Part shown: positions 8,577 through 17,043 of the stretch, piece by piece
Layout: each line of letters opens with the position of its first letter
How positions within the stretch are numbered: the first letter of the stretch is position 1
The notes under the pieces: generated by a model
What the model was told of the DNA's origin: nothing
Seen by the model: the letters and a program-made list of their open reading frames with translations, nothing else
The model's database searches: none
NCBI GenBank assembly: GCA_004298465.1
Contig: SCRT01000004.1
Location: 62,001 to 126,000, forward strand
Origin: Nevskiaceae bacterium
GTDB lineage: Bacteria; Pseudomonadota; Gammaproteobacteria; Nevskiales; Nevskiaceae
DNA: 64,000 bases
Direction of reading: 5' to 3'
Position numbers and translations under genes: made by a program

Positions 8577-9062
8577 TCAGGCAGCGAGGCGTTTTTCCAG
8601 ATCCTTGCCGATGTCCGCCGGGGTGTCCTTGGAGGCGTAGCGCTTCACCACTGCGCCGGCCGGGTCGACGAGGAACTTTGTGAAGTTCCACTTCACGGCT
8701 TCCGTACCCAGGACGCCCGGCTGGGCGTGCTTCAGGAACCTGTAGAGCGGGTGGGCGCCGTCGCCGTTGACGTCGATCTTCGCGAACAGCGGGAAGCTCA
8801 CGCCGTAGTTCATGGAGCAGAACGTGCGGATGTCATCGGCTGTCCCCGGTTCCTGGTGCCCGAACTGGTTGCAGGGAAAGCCGAGTACCGTCAGCCCGCG
8901 CGGCTGGTACTGCTTCCACAGCGCTTCCAGTCCTTCGTACTGCGGCGTGAAGCCGCACTTGCTGGCGACGTTGACGATCAGCAGCCAGCGGCCCTTGTAG
9001 TCGGCGAGGTTGCAGGTCTTGCCGTCGAGCGCGACGGCGGAGAAATCATGGACGGTGGGCAT
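8577..9062 (-). CDS. Glutathione peroxidase (Cys type, BtuE-like)
   Basis: 161-residue thiol peroxidase reducing hydrogen or organic peroxides with thioredoxin or glutathione. The active-site tetrad is visible: peroxidatic C36 in NVASKCGFTPQY, Q66 in FPCNQFGHQ, and W125-N126 in VKWNFTKF. There is no signal peptide, so it is cytoplasmic. Cysteine replaces selenocysteine, as in most bacterial members. The length is normal. The ATG at 9062 has GAGG 8 bases upstream. It lies between the acyl-CoA dehydrogenase (stop at 9101) and the MBL hydrolase on the same strand. Confidence 0.93.
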   Translation of the reverse strand: MPTVHDFSAVALDGKTCNLADYKGRWLLIVNVASKCGFTPQYEGLEALWKQYQPRGLTVLGFPCNQFGHQEPGTADDIRTFCSMNYGVSFPLFAKIDVNGDGAHPLYRFLKHAQPGVLGTEAVKWNFTKFLVDPAGAVVKRYASKDTPADIGKDLEKRLAA

Positions 9063-9100
9063 TCTGGAACCTCGAGATCGAAAGGGGGCGGAAGGATCGC

Positions 9101-10843
9101 TTACGCAGCATCGGCGTCCCACTCCATGTATTCCGTCGTGGGCTGGCGCACGCGGGCGCACAGGCTGGCGACTTCCGGCAGCATCTGGGCAGCGAAGAAG
9201 CGGGCGGTGACGAGCTTGGCAGACTTGAACGCGCCGTCGTCCAGCTTGCTTGCGGCGCGCGCCATGCGCAGCCACGCCCAGCCGAGGTAGGTGAGCGAGA
9301 ACGCGCGCAGGAAAGCCACGCAGCCGAAGGCGGCGTCGTTGGGGTTGTCCTGCATGGACTGCTGCAGCCATGTGGTGGTCTTTTCCAGTTCGTCCACCGC
9401 AGTGGCCAGCGGCCGGGCGATGAAGTCCAGCGCCGGGTCGGCGGCCTCGGCGCGCACGGCGGCGAAGAAGCGCTTGGGCAGGCGTCCGCCGTTCAAACCC
9501 AGCTTGCGGCGCACGAGGTCCATCGATTGCACGCCGTTCGTGCCTTCGTACAGACACAGGATCTTGGAGTCGCGCACGATCTGCTCGACACCGTTGTCGC
9601 GGATGAAGCCGTGGCCGCCGTACACCTGTATCGCCATGCTGCCGAGGTCCACCGCGCTGTCGGTGCAGAAGGCCTTGACGAGCGGGGTGTTCAGCTCCAC
9701 CCAGTCGTTCGCCGCTTCGCGCGTGGCGGGGTCGGTGGCGTGGTGGGCGGCGTCCACATGCAGCGTGGTTTCGTAGGCCATGACGCGCGCCCCTTCGGTG
9801 ATCGCCTTCATGGTCAGGATCGTGCGCCGCACGTCGGGGTGGTTGATGATCGTGGCGCCGCCGTTGAAGGCCTTGCCCTGCTTGCGTTCGCGCGCGTAGG
9901 CCAGGGCGCTCTGCAGCGCGAGTTCGCACTGGCCCAGCCCCTGCAGGCCGACCATGATGCGTTCGAGGTTCATCATCACGAACATGTTGCGGATGCCGGT
10001 GTGCGGCGCACCGGACAGGTAGCCCGTGGCGCCATCGAACTGCATGGCGCAGGTGCAGGAGCCGTGGATGCCCATCTTGTGCTCGATGGATACGCACTTG
10101 TATTGGTTGCGGGCGCCCAGCGTGCCATCGGCATTGACGAGGAACTTAGGTACCACGAATGTCGACAGGCCGCGCACACCCGGCGGCGCGTCCGGCAGGC
10201 GCGCCAGCACGAAGTGGACGATGTTTTCCGTCATATCATGTTCGCCGGAGGTGATGAAGATCTTGCCGCCTTCGATGTTGTAGGTGCCGTCACCGTTTGG
10301 CGTGGCCTTCGTGCGGATGCTGGCGAGGTCGGTGCCGGCCTGTGGTTCCGTCAGGCACATGGCGCCGGTCCATTCGCCGTTGCCGAGCTTCGGCAGGAAC
10401 ATGTCCTTGACCGCGTCGTCGGCGGAAGCGAGGATCGCCTCGAAGCAGCCGTTCGTCAGCATGGTGGTGAGGGAAAATCCGACGTTGGCCGCGTACATCA
10501 CTTCGTTGACGACCTGCGCCAGCGTGAACGGCAGGCCCTGGCCGTTGTATTCGGCGGGATTCGACAGGCCCGCCCAGCCGGATTCCCAGAACATCCGGTA
10601 GGCCTCGGCAAAGCCCTGCGGCATCTTCACGTCGCCATGGTTCCAGTCGCAGCCTTGCTGGTCGCCGGACTCGCGCAGCGGCCAGAGTTGTTCCTCGATC
10701 AGCTTCGCCGCCTCGTCGATCACGCCCTCGAAGGTGTCGTAGCCGGCGTCCTCGAAGCCGGGCAGCTCTTGCAGGCGGTCGATGTTCAGGACGTCGCGCA
10801 GGACAAACGCGAATTCGCGGCGGGGTGCGGTGTAGCTGGCCAT
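9101..10843 (-). CDS. Acyl-CoA dehydrogenase, long form with C-terminal extension
   Basis: 580-residue FAD flavoenzyme of the acyl-CoA dehydrogenase superfamily. Length and an extra C-terminal domain (after about residue 460) place it with the group containing 3-methylmercaptopropionyl-CoA dehydrogenase (DmdC) and fatty-acyl relatives. The FAD/substrate motif MCLTEPQAGTDLASI and the catalytic-base region LCLYEGTNGVQSMDL are intact. The start is ATG 10843 with GGGAG 6 bases upstream; a TTG 12 bases earlier would overlap that site. No electron-transfer flavoprotein or thiolase gene is adjacent, so the pathway (beta-oxidation or DMSP-type catabolism) is open. It is divergent from yajC across 126 bases. 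Confidence 0.9.
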   Translation of the reverse strand: MASYTAPRREFAFVLRDVLNIDRLQELPGFEDAGYDTFEGVIDEAAKLIEEQLWPLRESGDQQGCDWNHGDVKMPQGFAEAYRMFWESGWAGLSNPAEYNGQGLPFTLAQVVNEVMYAANVGFSLTTMLTNGCFEAILASADDAVKDMFLPKLGNGEWTGAMCLTEPQAGTDLASIRTKATPNGDGTYNIEGGKIFITSGEHDMTENIVHFVLARLPDAPPGVRGLSTFVVPKFLVNADGTLGARNQYKCVSIEHKMGIHGSCTCAMQFDGATGYLSGAPHTGIRNMFVMMNLERIMVGLQGLGQCELALQSALAYARERKQGKAFNGGATIINHPDVRRTILTMKAITEGARVMAYETTLHVDAAHHATDPATREAANDWVELNTPLVKAFCTDSAVDLGSMAIQVYGGHGFIRDNGVEQIVRDSKILCLYEGTNGVQSMDLVRRKLGLNGGRLPKRFFAAVRAEAADPALDFIARPLATAVDELEKTTTWLQQSMQDNPNDAAFGCVAFLRAFSLTYLGWAWLRMARAASKLDDGAFKSAKLVTARFFAAQMLPEVASLCARVRQPTTEYMEWDADAA

Positions 10844-10922
10844 GGGGGCTCCCAAAGATGAGATTGACGGAAATTCTTGGGGCGAAAGCGTAGCACGCCG
10901 CAGCCGTCCGGTTGGAGGGCTG

Positions 10923-10931
10923 TGGCATAAT
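10923..10931 (+). promoter_or_regulatory. Extended -10 promoter for yajC-secD-secF
   Basis: TGG followed by CATAAT fits an extended -10 element (TGn plus five of six bases of TATAAT). No convincing -35 is present, as is usual for this class. Transcription would start near 10938, about 30 bases before the yajC ATG. The tgt gene that often precedes yajC is not here, which supports a promoter at this place. Confidence 0.45.
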
Positions 10932-10969
10932 CGCGCGCTCTATTCAAGCCACGTTCGCGGATACTCCCA

Positions 10970-11305
10970 ATGCTGGATTTCCTGATTCCCGTTGCGCAGG
11001 CGGCCGACGCGGGCTCGCCGTCCGCCGAAGGCGGCATGCTCAGCCTGCTGTTCCCGGTCGCCCTGATCGCGATCTTCTACTTCCTGCTGATTCGCCCGCA
11101 GATGAAGCGCAACAAGGAGCAGCGGCAGATGACCCAACGCCTTGCCAAGGGCGACGAAGTGGTGATCATGGGCGGGCTGGCCGGGCGTGTCACCGACATC
11201 GGTGAGGTCTATATGACCATGGAAATCGCCGACAACGTGCTCGTCAAGGTCCAGAAGGCGTCGGTCAACACCGTGCTCCCGAAGGGTACGCTCAAGACCC
11301 TGTGA
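10970..11305 (+). CDS. yajC: Preprotein translocase subunit YajC
   Basis: 111 residues with an N-terminal segment, one transmembrane helix (LSLLFPVALIAIFYFLLIR, residues about 25-43) and a basic cytoplasmic region (PQMKRNKEQRQMTQRLAKGDEVVIMGGLAGRV), the hallmark of YajC. It associates with SecDF-YidC at the inner membrane and supports protein export. It is followed after 49 bases by secD and then secF in the usual order. The length is close to the E. coli protein (110). Confidence 0.95.
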   Translation: MLDFLIPVAQAADAGSPSAEGGMLSLLFPVALIAIFYFLLIRPQMKRNKEQRQMTQRLAKGDEVVIMGGLAGRVTDIGEVYMTMEIADNVLVKVQKASVNTVLPKGTLKTL

Positions 11306-11354
11306 CGGCCGCTGATTCGAGCCGCTGCGTCCCCCCGTTCCGGAACTTCCCGCG

Positions 11355-13226
11355 ATGAAACCTTATCCCCTGTGGAAGACGATGCTGCTGATCGTCGTCA
11401 GCCTCGTCGGCTTTGTCTACGCCCTGCCGAACCTGTATGGCGAGCAGCCGGCGGTGCAGATCGCCACGGTGTCCGGTGACATGTTGCCGGCGGCCTTTGC
11501 CGACCAGGTGAAAGCCGCGCTCGGCGCCGCAAACGTCGAGTACGATGTCTCCGACCTCGAGCATGGGCAGTGGATCGTCCGCTTCAACGATGAGGCCCGG
11601 CAGCTCAAGGCTGCGGCGGCATTGAAAAAAGCGCTCAATCCGGCCGGCCGACCACCGATCTACACCGTGGCGTTGAACCTCGCCGCCAAGACTCCGGAAT
11701 GGCTGCTGGCGATCGGCGCACGGCCGATGTCGCTGGGCCTCGACCTGCGCGGTGGTGTGCACTTCCTGCTCGAAGTCGATACCCAGGACGTGACCCGCAG
11801 CGCCCTGACGCGCTACCTGAACGACACTTCGCGCCTGCTGCAGGACAAGAACATCCGCTACAACGGGCGCCACCAGGGCAGCGATGCCATCAGCCTGACG
11901 TTCCCGGATGAGGCGACGCTGTCGAAGGCTCGCGAAGTGCTCGCCAAGGCCTATACGGAACTGGCGTTCAAGACCGCACCGGACAACGCGCGGCCGACAC
12001 TGGACATGACGCTGACACCCACGCAGGCGAAGGAAATCGTCGACAACGCCGTGGACCAGAACCTCATCACGCTGCGCAACCGCGTGAACGAACTCGGCGT
12101 GGCTGAACCGCTCGTGCAGCGTCAGGGTGCCAGCCGCATCCTCGTGGAGTTGCCGGGCGTGCAGGACACCACGCGTGTGAAGGAACTGCTGGGCGCCACC
12201 GCGACGCTGGAATATCGTGCTGTGGACCAGGACAACAACGCTGAGCAGGCGTCCACCACGGGCGTGGTGCCGGTGGGTGACCAGCTCTACTACACGCGCG
12301 AAGGCCACCAGCCGGTACTGCTCAAGCGCGATATCATCGCCGCCGGCTCGGAACTCGTGGGCGCCTCGTCCACGTTCGACGAGAACGGCAGCCCGGCCGT
12401 GTCCGTGACGCTCGATTCCGCCGGCGCCAAGCGCATGCTGCAGTTCACCCAGCGCAGCGTCGGCAAGCCGATGGCGGTGCTCTACAAGGAAACGCAGGTC
12501 GAAACCAGCTACACCGCCGACGGCAAGCCGGTGCGCACACGCAAGAACGTGGAAGACATCATCTCCGTCGCCACCATCCAAGGTGTGTTCGGCAAGCGGT
12601 TCCAGACTACCGGCCTCACGAGCAAGCAGGCGCACGATCTGTCGCTGCTGCTGAAGTCCGGCGCGCTGGCCGCGCCGATCGACATCGTCGAGGAGCGCAC
12701 CGTCGGCCCGAGCCTCGGTGCCGAGAACATCCACTCCGGCATGATGGCCGTGGTTGTCGGCTTTGTGCTCGTCATCACGTTCATGGCGCTGTACTACTTC
12801 GTGTTCGGCCTGTTCGCCGACTTCGCTCTATGCCTGAACCTGGTGCTGATCATTGCCGGGCTGTCCATCATTGGCGCCACGCTCACGATGCCGGGCATCG
12901 CCGGCATCGTGCTCACCATCGGCATGGCGGTGGACGCCAACGTGCTTATCAACGAGCGCACGCGCGAGGAATTGCGCAACGGCTACCCACCGTTCACGGC
13001 CATGAAGCTCGGTTACGACCGCGCGTTCATCACCGTCGCCGACTCCAACGTCACGACGCTGATCGCGGCTCTCGTGCTGTTCGTGCTTGGCACCGGGCCG
13101 ATCAAGGGTTTTGCCGTCACGCTCGCGCTCGGCATCTGCACGTCCATGTTCACGGCCCTGATCGGCACGCGCGTGCTGTGCTATTACGTCTTCCGCGGCC
13201 GCAAGCTCAAGGACCTGCCGGTCTGA
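11355..13226 (+). CDS. secD: Protein translocase subunit SecD
   Basis: 623 residues, the usual length. An N-terminal membrane helix (MLLIVVSLVGFVYALPNLYG) is followed by the large periplasmic P1 region starting with LGLDLRGGVHFLLEVD, then five more helices from about residue 455 (MMAVVVGFVLVITFMALYYFVFG onwards). The D4-D6 motif GIVLTIGMAVDANVLINER, needed for proton-driven pulling of preproteins, is intact. It works with SecF and YajC in the inner membrane. It starts 49 bases after yajC with only a weak ribosome site and ends 40 bases before secF. Confidence 0.97.
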   Translation: MKPYPLWKTMLLIVVSLVGFVYALPNLYGEQPAVQIATVSGDMLPAAFADQVKAALGAANVEYDVSDLEHGQWIVRFNDEARQLKAAAALKKALNPAGRPPIYTVALNLAAKTPEWLLAIGARPMSLGLDLRGGVHFLLEVDTQDVTRSALTRYLNDTSRLLQDKNIRYNGRHQGSDAISLTFPDEATLSKAREVLAKAYTELAFKTAPDNARPTLDMTLTPTQAKEIVDNAVDQNLITLRNRVNELGVAEPLVQRQGASRILVELPGVQDTTRVKELLGATATLEYRAVDQDNNAEQASTTGVVPVGDQLYYTREGHQPVLLKRDIIAAGSELVGASSTFDENGSPAVSVTLDSAGAKRMLQFTQRSVGKPMAVLYKETQVETSYTADGKPVRTRKNVEDIISVATIQGVFGKRFQTTGLTSKQAHDLSLLLKSGALAAPIDIVEERTVGPSLGAENIHSGMMAVVVGFVLVITFMALYYFVFGLFADFALCLNLVLIIAGLSIIGATLTMPGIAGIVLTIGMAVDANVLINERTREELRNGYPPFTAMKLGYDRAFITVADSNVTTLIAALVLFVLGTGPIKGFAVTLALGICTSMFTALIGTRVLCYYVFRGRKLKDLPV

Positions 13227-13266
13227 CCCCCGGCCGTCGCGTCCCCTCCCGTTCCGGTAAACGACT

Positions 13267-14241
13267 ATGCGCTTTCTGTCCCGTCCGCCCACCATCAAGT
13301 GGGAATCGCACCTCAAGCAGGCGCTGACTGTCTCCGCCATCCTCAGCCTCATCGCGTTCGCGGCGCTGTTCACGCACGGCCTGAACCTGGGGCTGGACTT
13401 CACCGGCGGCGTGCTCGTCGAAGTCGCCTACCCGCAAAGCGTGGAACTGGACGATGTGCGTACCGACCTGCACACCGGTGGCTTTTCCGATGCCGTGGTG
13501 CAGTACTTCGGGGATACGCAGGACGTGCTGATCCGCTTGCGCCCGCCGAAGGAAGAGGCGGTCGGCACGGATGCGGAAAAGCAGAAGTCCTCCGAGATCA
13601 GCCATCAGGTGCTGGCGGCGCTGCACGCGAGCGAAAAGAACATCACGCTCAAGCGCGTGGACTTCGTCGGTCCGTCGGTCGGTGGCGAACTGCGCAGCAA
13701 GGGCATCATGGCGCTCATCGCCGTGCTGGCCGGCATCTTCATCTACATCGCGTTCCGTTTCGAGTGGAAGTTCTCCTGCGGCCTGATGACGGCGCTGATG
13801 CACGATTTCATCATGACCATGGGTGTGCTGGCCCTGTTGCGGGTGGAGTTCGACATGACGACCCTTGCCGGCGTCATGGCCATGCTGGGTTATTCGAACA
13901 ACGAGACCATCGTGCTGTTTGATCGCGTGCGCGAGAACCTGCGCGAGATGCGCAAGCAGCCGCCGCTCAAGGATCTCATCAACCTGTCCATCAACCAGAC
14001 CCTGATGCGCTCGGTCGTGACGCACTTCACGGTGCTGCTGGTGTTGATCGCACTGCACCAGCTCGGCGGACCTTCCGTGCACGGCTTCGCCACCGCACTG
14101 ATGGTCGGTGTACTCGTGGCCACCTATTCGTCCATCTACATTTCCAGCGGCGTCGTCATCATGCTCAAGGTCACGCGCGACGATGTGCTGCCGCCGAAGG
14201 GGCTGGAAGATGGGCGCAGTGCGGATGGGGCGGTGGTTTGA
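13267..14241 (+). CDS. secF: Protein translocase subunit SecF
   Basis: 324 residues. The first helix (LTVSAILSLIAFAALFTHGLNLGLDFTGG) includes the family motif DFTGG, followed by a periplasmic domain and five further helices from about residue 150. The conserved segment TLAGVMAMLGYSNNETIVLFDRVREN is present. It forms the SecDF proton-motive complex with SecD. This is the last gene of the yajC-secD-secF operon; the next gene is convergent, 45 bases away. Confidence 0.97.
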   Translation: MRFLSRPPTIKWESHLKQALTVSAILSLIAFAALFTHGLNLGLDFTGGVLVEVAYPQSVELDDVRTDLHTGGFSDAVVQYFGDTQDVLIRLRPPKEEAVGTDAEKQKSSEISHQVLAALHASEKNITLKRVDFVGPSVGGELRSKGIMALIAVLAGIFIYIAFRFEWKFSCGLMTALMHDFIMTMGVLALLRVEFDMTTLAGVMAMLGYSNNETIVLFDRVRENLREMRKQPPLKDLINLSINQTLMRSVVTHFTVLLVLIALHQLGGPSVHGFATALMVGVLVATYSSIYISSGVVIMLKVTRDDVLPPKGLEDGRSADGAVV

Positions 14242-14271
14242 GCTGAAAGGGTGAGGGGTGGGGCGTTAAGA

Positions 14272-14294
14272 GCCAACCTCCAATCCCTAATCAC
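14272..14294. repeat. Short dispersed repeat, AATCCC type (copy 2)
   Basis: CCAACCTCCAATCCCTAATC sits at the junction of secF and a convergent small-protein gene and overlaps that gene's stop codon at 14287-14289. It is related to the tracts at 2207, 42367 and 63681. Confidence 0.4.
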
Positions 14295-14541
14295 CTTTCC
14301 GTGGTGCCCCCCACGTGGTGCCCATCAACACCAGTGCGCCGCCGGAAGCGATGCCCAAAAGCCCCAACCACTGGATGAGGGATTTGCGCGCCCGCGTCAG
14401 GATCGCTTCGTCGTAGGCGGTTTCGGCGGGTGGGCGGAAGTATTCCTCCGCCGCGAAATCGAAATGCCCGGTGGCGGCTGCGAGCCCCCAGCCGAGAAGG
14501 ATGGCACCCAACAGGATCAGGACGAAGCGGCGCAGAGACAT
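14287..14541 (-). CDS. Small membrane protein, two predicted helices
   Basis: 84 residues from ATG 14541, chosen because GGAG lies 6 bases upstream; an in-frame start 12 bases earlier would overlap that site. The protein has two hydrophobic helices (about residues 5-22 and 58-76) separated by an acidic stretch (FAAEEYFRPPAETAYDEA) and ends in APRKGD. It is an inner-membrane protein of unknown role. It is convergent with secF and lies 51 bases before the start of no other gene on its strand; suhB begins upstream in the same orientation but ends at 14593. Confidence 0.6.
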   Translation of the reverse strand: MSLRRFVLILLGAILLGWGLAAATGHFDFAAEEYFRPPAETAYDEAILTRARKSLIQWLGLLGIASGGALVLMGTTWGAPRKGD

Positions 14542-14592
14542 GGAAGTCTCCAAGTCGAGACATTCATTCTGGCCAAGATACCAGCCCGGCCG

Positions 14593-15393
14593 TCAATCCG
14601 CAGCCGTCGCTCCAGCCTGGGAGAAATCGTGCAACGTGGCGGCCAACGCTTCGTGCAGCCGCGGCGTAGCGGCGAGGATGTTGCCGGTGTTCAGGACGTT
14701 GTCCGCGCCACTGCTTTCGCTGACCATGCCACCCGCTTCCAGCACCAGCACGATGCCGGCGGCGATGTCCCACGGCTTCAGGTCGAATTCCCAGAACGCG
14801 TCGAGGCGCCCGGCGGCAACGTAGGCAAGGTCCAGCGCGGCGGAGCCGGCTCGGCGGATACCGGCGCTGTCTCCGGCGATGGCGCGCAGTGTGGGCAGGT
14901 AGTGCGCAAGGCGATCTTCATGTGTCGGGATGCCGGTGCCGATCAGCGCGCCGTCGTCCGCGCTGCGTCCGCTGACGCGGAGGCGGCGATTGTTGAGCTG
15001 TGCACCGCCGCCGCGGCTGGCGATGTAGAGGTCTTGCGTGGCCGGCGCATAGATGACGCCATGTTCCAGCTGCCCGCGCACCTCGACGCCGATGGAAACC
15101 GCGTAATGCGGGATGCGGTGCAGGAAGTTCGTGGTGCCGTCGAGCGGGTCGATGATCCAGCGCACCTCGTTTTCGCCGTCGCTGCCGCCTTCCTCGCCGA
15201 GGATGGCGTGGTCGGGATAGGCGCGGCGGATGGCGTCGATGATGATCGCTTCCGCGTTGCGGTCCACTTCGCTGACGAAATCGTGGCGTGACTTCGCGGC
15301 AACGTGAAGCTGCTCGATGCGGTCGGCATTGCGCGCAATGAGATTGCCCGCCTTGCGTGCGGCGGACACGGCGATGTTGATAAAGGGATGCAT
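14593..15393 (-). CDS. suhB: Inositol-1-monophosphatase family protein SuhB
   Basis: 266 residues (E. coli SuhB 267). The metal-binding motifs of the Li-sensitive phosphatase family are all visible: LGEEGGS, WIIDPLDGTTNFLH and LKPWDIAAGIVL. It hydrolyses inositol monophosphate and, in E. coli, also acts in rRNA antitermination complexes and ribosome assembly; the latter is known for the family, not shown here. It is divergent from trmJ across only 41 bases, an arrangement conserved in gammaproteobacteria. Confidence 0.95.
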   Translation of the reverse strand: MHPFINIAVSAARKAGNLIARNADRIEQLHVAAKSRHDFVSEVDRNAEAIIIDAIRRAYPDHAILGEEGGSDGENEVRWIIDPLDGTTNFLHRIPHYAVSIGVEVRGQLEHGVIYAPATQDLYIASRGGGAQLNNRRLRVSGRSADDGALIGTGIPTHEDRLAHYLPTLRAIAGDSAGIRRAGSAALDLAYVAAGRLDAFWEFDLKPWDIAAGIVLVLEAGGMVSESSGADNVLNTGNILAATPRLHEALAATLHDFSQAGATAAD

Positions 15394-15421
15394 GCGCGGA
15401 AAAGCGGCAACAGCGGGCCGC

Positions 15422-15428
15422 TAGAATA
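15422..15428. promoter_or_regulatory. Possible shared -10 region of suhB and trmJ
   Basis: In the 41-bp gap TAGAAT (15422-15427) faces trmJ and TATTCT (15428 to 15423, other strand) faces suhB, so nearly the same bases could act as a -10 in both directions. Seven bases separate the forward hexamer from the trmJ ATG, which would make that mRNA leaderless. No -35 consensus is apparent. Confidence 0.4.
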
Positions 15429-15434
15429 GCACGC

Positions 15435-16214
15435 ATGGACGACTCTCCGAGACAGCCTCAGCCTGCCGATTCCGCCGTACCGACGGTCGTGAACCGCACC
15501 CGCATCGTGCTCGTGCGGCCCCAGCATCCCGGCAACATAGGTTCCACCGCGCGGGCCATGAAGAATATGGGTCTGCGTGATCTGGTGCTGGTGCAGCCGC
15601 GCAAGTTTCCGCACGCGCAGGCCACGGCGCTGGCGGCGGGTGCTGCCGACTTGCTGGAGCAGGCGCGGATCGTTGAAACGCTGCCTGAAGCCTTGACAGG
15701 TTGCGTGCACGTCGCCGGCACCACGGCGCGCAGCCGCTACCTGAGCCAGCCGGTCTACACGCCGCGCGAATGGGTGGCACGCTGCACGGCCCGCGTTGCC
15801 GAAGGGCCGGTTGCCCTGCTGTTCGGCTGCGAGCGCACAGGGCTGACGAACGAGGAACTGGACGAAGCCCAGGAGCTGGTGTCCATTCCGGTGGACGCGG
15901 CCTATCCGTCGCTCAACCTCGCCCAGGCCGTGCAGGTAATGTGCTACGAACTGCACCAGGGGCAACCGGCGGCGCTTGCCACGACGGTGCGCGACGTCGT
16001 GCCGCAACTCGAGATGGACCGTTTCTACGGGCATTTAGAACGCACACTGGTGCTGACGGAATTCCTTGATCCCGCGAATCCGCGCTTCCTGATGCGCCGC
16101 CTGCGCCTGCTGTTTGGCCGGCTGGAGCCGAACGCGAACGAGATGAACATCCTGCGCGGCATCCTCACTTCCGTGGAGACACGCATCCACGGGCACGACA
16201 AGGCGCTGCGCTAA
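15435..16214 (+). CDS. trmJ: tRNA (cytidine/uridine-2'-O-)-methyltransferase TrmJ
   Basis: 259 residues. The N-terminal SPOUT domain (residues about 20-180) has [35 protein letters not shown] and [19 protein letters not shown], the three SAM-knot motifs of TrmJ. The C-terminal extension ([37 protein letters not shown]) is also typical. It methylates the 2'-OH of position 32 in certain tRNAs. No ribosome-binding site precedes the ATG, and a -10-like hexamer lies 7 bases upstream. It is followed after 25 bases by cysE, as in many gammaproteobacteria with the isc operon. Confidence 0.95.
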   Translation: MDDSPRQPQPADSAVPTVVNRTRIVLVRPQHPGNIGSTARAMKNMGLRDLVLVQPRKFPHAQATALAAGAADLLEQARIVETLPEALTGCVHVAGTTARSRYLSQPVYTPREWVARCTARVAEGPVALLFGCERTGLTNEELDEAQELVSIPVDAAYPSLNLAQAVQVMCYELHQGQPAALATTVRDVVPQLEMDRFYGHLERTLVLTEFLDPANPRFLMRRLRLLFGRLEPNANEMNILRGILTSVETRIHGHDKALR

Positions 16215-16239
16215 ACTGTCGCACGACAGCGAGGGGTTC

Positions 16240-17043
16240 ATGTTCAGCCGCATCCGCGAAGACATCGACAGCGTTTTCCACCGCGACCCGGCTGCCCGCA
16301 ATGCATGGGAGGTGCTCACGCTCTACCCCGGCATGCAGGCGGTGTGGGCGCATCGCGTCAGCCACTGGTTGTGGCGCCACGGCTGGAAGTGGCTGGCGCG
16401 GGCCAACGCGAACCTGGCGCGCTGGCTGACGGGCATCGAAATTCATCCCGGCGCGCAGATCGGTCGCCGCCTGTTCATCGACCACGGGCTGGGCGTCGTC
16501 ATCGGCGAAACCGCGGAGATTGGCGACGATGTGACGCTCTACCACGGCGTCACGCTCGGCGGGACAAGCTGGAACAAGGGCAAGCGCCACCCCACGCTCG
16601 GCAATGGCGTTGTGGTCGGTGCCGGCGCCAAGATCCTCGGCCCCATCACCGTAGGCGCGGATGCCCGCGTCGGCTCCAATTCCGTGGTGGTGCGCGATGT
16701 GCCGCCGGGCAAGACAGTGGTCGGCCTGCCGGGACGTGTGGTGGTGGACACCCCGCCATCGGAAAAATTGCTGCGCTTTGCCGAGAAGATGGGCTTCGAC
16801 GCCTACGGCCTGACGCGCGACACGCCGGACCCGGTCGCCAATGCCATCGGCCGGATTCTCGATCACATCCAGCAGCTCGACGAGCGCATCGTCACGCTGT
16901 GTGCTGCGGTGCACCGCCTCGATGCGGATGCGCCGGAGAACGGCATGCCGAAACTCGACGTGCCGGAGTTCTGCCAACCCGAGGCTGCGCCGGAAACCGA
17001 GGAAAAGGCAACGGCCGACCCGCTGTCGGGGCAGCACGGCTGA
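16240..17043 (+). CDS. cysE: Serine O-acetyltransferase CysE
   Basis: 267 residues. It makes O-acetylserine from serine and acetyl-CoA for cysteine synthesis. Left-handed beta-helix hexapeptides are clear in [19 protein letters not shown] and [28 protein letters not shown], with catalytic region [31 protein letters not shown]. It is of the short form found in isc operons, with a distinctive C-terminal tail of about 90 residues ending in acidic low-complexity sequence. AGGGG lies upstream of the ATG. The stop TGA at 17041-17043 shares one base with the ATG of the desulfurase fusion (TGATG), so translation is coupled and cysteine supply is linked to sulfur mobilisation. Confidence 0.93.
   Translation: MFSRIREDIDSVFHRDPAARNAWEVLTLYPGMQAVWAHRVSHWLWRHGWKWLARANANLARWLTGIEIHPGAQIGRRLFIDHGLGVVIGETAEIGDDVTLYHGVTLGGTSWNKGKRHPTLGNGVVVGAGAKILGPITVGADARVGSNSVVVRDVPPGKTVVGLPGRVVVDTPPSEKLLRFAEKMGFDAYGLTRDTPDPVANAIGRILDHIQQLDERIVTLCAAVHRLDADAPENGMPKLDVPEFCQPEAAPETEEKATADPLSGQHG

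Noticed and set aside
9527..10861. A 444-codon open frame opposite the acyl-CoA dehydrogenase
   Set aside because: Antisense to an enzyme with intact motifs; composition is that of a shadow frame. The same reasoning removes 11292-12734, 13207-14082, 19360-20676, 29716-30885 and 58287-59621.
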